Source: Liolophura sinensis
Lineage: Eukaryota > Mollusca > Polyplacophora > Chitonida > Chitonidae
Reading direction: 5' to 3'
NCBI RefSeq assembly: GCF_032854445.1
Contig: NC_088301.1
Location: 50,029,116 to 50,093,115 of the forward strand
Length of the DNA stretch: 64,000 bases
The first letter of the stretch is position 1. The number at the start of each line of letters is the position of its first letter. Shown here piece by piece: positions 58,480 through 64,000 of the stretch. Below the pieces are notes generated by a model. It was given only the letters and a program-made list of their open reading frames with translations. It searched no databases and was not told the DNA's origin. A program made the translations under genes and the position numbers.

Positions 58480-60700
58480 GGCGCCGCGAAATTAATCTGA
58501 TAAACTACTAGCAGCTGATTTTCTTAGGATACTGTTAACACAATCGTTTTGAGGCTAAGAACACAATGGAAAACTTTATAGACTTAAAGCTATGCTCGGT
58601 ATTAAGTTTACAGTTTCCAACATCCCGGCCCTGCATAGTTTAACTCTCCATGCAGGCACTAGTCTTTCGCATTTGAACTACACCACTTCCTTTTATCGTC
58701 GGTGTCCCATTCGCATAAATACTTATTCCCGATTTATATGCTGTGTTTGTCCGAAAGAATCAGACTTGAATCCATGAAGCTATGTCCGGGGTTTGTCTGT
58801 GGAGGTTAGTTGGTAGGTTTCTTTTCTGGCAAAGTCTGGTTTATTCTCGTCTCTTTCATATTGTGTAATTAGGCCTACTTAACTAGTAGCGTCAAGCGAG
58901 GCGACAGAACTTAACAGTTTTGAAAGTCTTTGGTATAACCCGACTCTGGTTTCATCATGAGCTTTCCTGGACTTCGAGGCAGACTCTCTAAGCATTAAAC
59001 CACGTAAGTGGTCCCCACAATTTGTATTTACCCCGCCAAAAATTAGAACTAGTCGCTTCATAACTCTTCGGGATAGACCAAAATTTGACCAATTAAGCCG
59101 ACACTAATATAACCGATTATATTAGTCCCAGGTATAAATAGTCCGTCGCGCATCAGATATTCAAACACCTACTTCCCAAGTTAAAACTTTTCCACTGTCA
59201 ATTTCTTCCAAGCATATTCTACGTCAGGGAAGAAAATGGAAGAAAGTCCAGAGAGGATAAATGTGTTATTTAAGTGAAAAACTTTCTCCACAGATGAATC
59301 TCGCATATTAACATAATTGCCATGCGTCAGATTGTCAGTTAAGAGGCATAAATCCTTACTTTTGTGGTTTTAAAAACGTTCGAGTCATTTCATTCGATTT
59401 GGTCATTTTCGCAATGAAAACCTGTCTTGTTTGAAATACGTGCTTGCCACTATATGGCTGAAATATTTCCGATGAGGCTTGAAGCCAAAATCATTTATTC
59501 TGTGGAAATATATATATATATATATATACGAAACTAGGATGCCAGAAGAAAATCGAGAATTTATTAGGAATCATTAAGCCATATACACTGTAATTTGGAA
59601 TCATGACATTTCGCTGTGATGGACCCATTTGTTCTGGAAATAGGATATACCGGTACTTATATTTGAAATGAAACTAAATGTCTATTCATTTCACGGAACA
59701 ATAGAAAGTTTTGCAACCCATAAACCGTATAATCTAATAATATAATCTATATAATATTTGAGCTCCACCAATTAATACTGTAGCCAGTCCAATCCCCTAA
59801 AAGACTATAAAGCAATGAAAAAACGTAAACATGTGTATAAGCTGAGCATTCCACAGCGATTCTTAAAATTCATTTGAAGCATTTATCCTCGTGAAAAAGT
59901 TTTATCCAGCTGATAGCTTATCAATAAAGCTTCAAAAGCACAATGAGAACTACAAAAATAAGAATAGGGTTGTAAAAATTCAAAAACAAAACAAAAACGT
60001 AACATAGTAGCTGTAACCTCCGGTGCAGTGGAATAAATGGTGTCCAGATATACCGGAGAGCCAACAGCAAGCCGCCATACAACACCCATATGACCAGGAG
60101 AGTAAAGCAACTCTATTCACAGCACAGGAGGAGCCTAGTAGCAACATAAGGACTACAACATACATATATAAGAATCTCTCGGTTGCAACTTGTTAAAAGC
60201 ACAAAAAGTTAAATAGAAAAATCATGCTGCACCAGGGTGAAAGACTTGTTCCACAGCTGCTTCATGATGAAACAAGATATTTTGTAACAAACACATTCCC
60301 CAAGATGCACCCCAGAAATGTATGCCAGTACTGACAAATTTATGGTTACTTCAGGCAGAGACATGAACCACTGTGTCTTATGCTATTACATGGGTACAGG
60401 AATGCTCCACAGAATGTTACTTGGTAGTAAATCTAGGACAAGTGTGCATTGTCCAATAATGGATGTGACGAACTGTTCCAAAAATAAAAATAAAACTAAA
60501 AGCTCATCATAAGGCCTAGTTTGAAATTGCTGTTCTATGCAAATTAATTCATTATTACACCATATACATTTCATGCTGCCAGGAAAGTTTGCCTGAACAT
60601 AATGTTAAATTTTAGACGTTAGAAAATTGTGATGCCACATACTGTAAAGAAATAAAGGACATAGATGGTAACAAATTTGACTTTGTGCAAGATAATGTAG
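58480..60700. other. non-coding stretch, including the probable gelsolin-like 3' UTR
   Basis: Base composition returns to AT-rich. A TA run lies at 59508-59528. No coding exon is recognised. The part next to 60703 is expected to be the gelsolin-like 3' UTR, but no clear minus-strand AATAAA was found near it. Confidence 0.4.
59508..59528. repeat. (TA)n microsatellite
   Basis: About ten TA units. Confidence 0.9.
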
Positions 60701-60702
60701 TT

Positions 60703-60947
60703 TTAAGCAGCCAGAGCCTGGGTGACACGCCCATTCCCAACAGGTCCCTCGACAACGCACTCTATGGAGGCAAAAGGATGATCAGACTTCATCAGGTGAC
60801 TCTGCAATTTAGACACAAACATTAACTGTTACCGAATGTGTTTATATGAATCAACATTTGAAATTTCATTATCAGGTTTGCTATAAAGAAACACCAAAAG
60901 AAGGAGTAAAACACTGATTTGACACACATGCTTTTACTTGTATGACA

Positions 60948-61000
<53 letters not shown>

Positions 61001-64000
61001 GCAAATCATTATTTTATAACCATATGAACTTGTAAAAGGTGGAAATATGTAATCTTATGCTTTCAAGCCCATTCAAAAATATGTAGTATTAATGCCTATA
61101 TATTTTCATACTATAAATACAAGGAAAAAAAGTTATTTTGTTATGCGAGGATTAGAGGTTTAACTTACATGAGCATAGGATAAGGCATTTCTCCGCTCAT
61201 CCCTTGAAGCCTCTTTTCCCACCCAGACAAAGACGTGATTAACCAGATCAAGTACAAAAACATCCTGAATCAAACAAAAAGCCAAACCTTAAAATTAACT
61301 TTGATACTCTTGGGCTGCACTGAAATATAAAAATATTAAATATAATATATAGAACATGATATAAATGTTTGTGGAACTTTCATATCCAATTTTTCTTCCA
61401 CTTAACAAAATAAGATGAAAGAACGTTTTTTTACATTTGAGAAAACATAACACTGATACAGACAGCCACAAAATCAGGAAATCACACTACCTTGCTGTCA
61501 AAATCTGACAGAGAAATGGGCCCTTCCTTTACTTCATCCATGTCCATACTGCCATCCTCATCGGATACCCTAATAATTTGTAAAAAAATCCACAAAGCAG
61601 TGCTGGTTAGTGAGTGCAAGATTTTGTATTCCTTGGACAAGAAATTTAAAAATCAGTATTTATGTCTATTATAAGAACATATCATTAGTGTGGACACATT
61701 CAGCTTTATGAAAAGAGGCAACTTTACATAATGCTAATGTAGCATAAGCCAACAGTGTCATGTAATATCTAAAGAAATAACAATGGGGAAATCCATGTAT
61801 AATTTGAGAACGAAGACATCTGAATAATTATATGCTACATAAAAAGGATTTGTACAGCTTGGCTTTAAATCTCTGAATCTACACCTACTTGTAAAGTTTA
61901 GGTGGTCCCTGAGCAGGGGTTTTTGTCTTTTTTGGCCCTTTTCCCTCAGAAAGACTACTGAAGAATTCATGCTGTCAAAATCCAAAAAGAAGACTCCATG
62001 AAAGTTTTGTCATTTTTGTACATACAAATGCTAAATGTAACAAATATGAAGCGGTTTCAGTCTCCAACGTTCTAAAATCATAAATGAAAGGCTAAACAGT
62101 TCACTAAGTAGATAATTGTCATGGTAAACTGGACAATCCTCCTAGGTCTTAAGTGACTGTTCCGCTTTCATTAAAATTTTAATCGCTGTTATTAATTATT
62201 CTTATAATTATTATTATAATTAAACAAGTTCCACACTTCTTTCAAAAATGAAACTTTTATGATGCTTTCTGGCTCATATTGATAATAGGCTTTATTATTA
62301 CAGTGAAAGTTTCTTATAAAACTTCACTTTATGAAAACCGAGAGTTAGTGTTGATATTAAAGGAGAGGGTTGTAATTACAGATTTAGGGGTGGAATCTCC
62401 CTCCAATATTTCAGTTGAAGGTTTACCACCTCTTTCAGACTTCAGCTTCTGCAGATATTGCATAGCCTGTGGAAATAAAATAACCTTCAGTCACGTTTGC
62501 AAGTCTTTGGTAGTCAATAAATTTCATGGACGACTTACACACAAATCTAATACTATCACAGCATTATATATTTAAACACTCACGATCATCCAAGTATGCA
62601 AGCCAAATTCAAACCTTTACCTTGAACTTCTCATCTTTGTTGGCCTTCTCTCCATTGTACTGGAAAATTCTCAGCCCCAAATCCAGAATAAACACATCAC
62701 ATTCGTTAATGTTTTCCTTCTTTGTCCCTATCTGTAAGAAGAGGTACAAAACGTTGCATGAAGCAAATACACAAGTACAACCAAGGGAGGTAATTCAATA
62801 TACCCAGTTACCACACACATGAATCCAGAGTTAAAAATTTAGGTACAATTACCTCTTTCACCACAACACTTTTTCTCTCTCCCACAACATGAAAAAGACG
62901 AGGCTTGTATTCCTCTGGCTGCACTTGGCGGAACCCAGTTTCAGCACCACCCCTCATAAGTCTGAAACAATTTAAGTTGGAACCATCTTGTTTCATCAGT
63001 CAAAAGATGATGACTAAATTGAACAATGGAGTAAGCAAAATATCACTTAATGGTTTAGATTACGGTTTTCCATATGGATAGACTTTAAGTTAATAAGAGT
63101 CTTGTTCCAACAGAGCAGCATTTCAAAAGAAAATCTGCCTACTCAGGGCTCCAAGAAGATGATTTTTGCCGACTAGTTTAGTGCCAAAGCCTACTGTGGA
63201 AAATGTTATGACAACTGATGACTTCAGTTTAGAACTAAGCTCTACAGTCAGACAGTGTGGCTGATGTCTAACTTAATTTATTTATTTACCTGAATTGTGT
63301 TTAATACCATTCACAAGAACATATCACTTTTACAGCACCTGACTATTTCTCAGGTGGAGAACTCAGACTTCAGTGAAAAACTAAAAAACTTTTCCACACT
63401 ATGTACCAGTATCTAATTACATTGGTGAAAGGCAAGAGATTTCTAACAAAAATCTTAAAGACCATGAATGCTTTCACCTGCTTACACCATTGCCACCATG
63501 GCCTCCCAAGAAATAATAGACATGAGAATATGAGACACAATCTATCTGATGCTTATAAACATTTACTCACTCTAGGCTGGGAAAGTAACTTTTAAAGAGT
63601 TGAGACTCATGCCCTTGCACCTCCCTGTGCTGTATTGGCTTGTCATCCAGGAAAGTGTCCAGTTCTACAGTCTTGTAAGCTGCTGTGCCATACTCATCCT
63701 GAAAGTCAATATTTTAAGGAATTATGAACATGTAGGTATACAAATGATTAAAAAACTTTTAACTTCTTGATTGCAAAACCCTAACCTTTAAAATCAACCC
63801 TGATGTTTTTATCTTTTTAGGGTTTATGACAACAGATAAAAAATCTATATCTTACAGTAATGTAGGCTATTTCTGATCTATTCAACTGCAACTTGGAGAA
63901 AAAAAATATCTGATATGTTTACAGCAAATTATGGTGCATAAATTTACATTCACCTGAGAACTGTATTTTCCAATCCAAAAGTGAACATCATACAGCAACT
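60703..64000 (-). CDS. three-domain gelsolin/CapG-like actin-binding protein, 3' part (nine exons seen)
   Basis: Gelsolin-family proteins cap or sever actin filaments, usually under calcium control. Exons on minus: 64000-63954 (partial), 63698-63571, 62961-62853, 62731-62621, 62466-62380, 61971-61889, 61569-61491, 61264-61169, 60801-60703 (TAA at 60705-60703). All junctions are GT-AG with matching phases, giving 278 residues here; the start lies beyond 64000. Domain 1 is seen from [15 protein letters not shown] through [19 protein letters not shown]. Domain 2 has [19 protein letters not shown] and [13 protein letters not shown]. Domain 3 has [20 protein letters not shown]. It ends shortly after [14 protein letters not shown], so it is the short severin/CapG-type architecture, not the six-domain gelsolin. 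A Pro/Lys/Gly-rich segment (61971-61889) and an acidic DMDEVKEG segment (61569-61491) link domains 2 and 3. Confidence 0.92.
60951..60998. repeat. (TA)n microsatellite in the last gelsolin-like intron
   Basis: About 24 TA units between the last two exons of the gelsolin-like gene. Confidence 0.95.

Overview
The window is nuclear DNA from an animal. Genes are split by GT-AG introns, intergenic DNA is AT-rich, and there are many short retroposons, microsatellites and degraded mobile elements. A mollusc (bivalve- or gastropod-like lophotrochozoan) fits best. This is an inference from the tRNA-derived SINE family, the AAGGTCA-rich tandem repeat and the gene content; the species cannot be fixed from sequence alone. 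One 200-base run of N (25047-25246) marks a scaffold gap.

Layout: 1-2750 holds no recognisable gene, only a diverged inverted repeat. At 2869-6591 (+) lies a complete six-exon SSR4/TRAP-delta gene with a TATA/initiator promoter and a poly(A) signal; its first intron carries a fold-back element. From 23867 down to 8735 (-) runs a 16-exon gene, convergent with SSR4. It encodes a TBK1/IKK-epsilon-type kinase whose last exon, joined in frame, adds about 90 linker residues and nine to ten ankyrin repeats. This kinase-ankyrin chimera is the most striking feature of the window. Its assembled N-terminal exons carry three single-base indels that look like homopolymer errors but need checking.

From 24000 to 50600 the DNA is mostly non-coding. 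It contains several SINE copies (one with a perfect 15-bp target-site duplication), TA microsatellites, a ~65-bp minisatellite (34.4-35.5 kb), a ~75-bp tandem array (47.5-47.8 kb), a decayed Ty3/gypsy retrotransposon (37.3-40.0 kb, -), a possible divergent pair of first exons (27.65-28.07 kb) and an orphan terminal exon with poly(A) signal (33.82-34.01 kb, -).

From about 51.0 to 58.4 kb base composition becomes clearly more GC-rich. Here lies a broken DNA-virus-like element of the Polinton/Maverick-adintovirus kind. It has a protein-primed type B DNA polymerase relic on + and, on -, relics of a packaging ATPase, a penton-like protein, a small glycine-rich virion-type protein and a major-capsid-like protein. 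All are interrupted by stops and frameshifts. The window ends with the 3' part of a three-domain gelsolin/CapG-like gene (60703-64000, -), whose 5' end lies outside.

SSR4 serves secretory-protein translocation, the kinase belongs to the innate immune/autophagy IKK-related family, and the gelsolin-like protein acts on actin. Nothing suggests these neighbours share a pathway.
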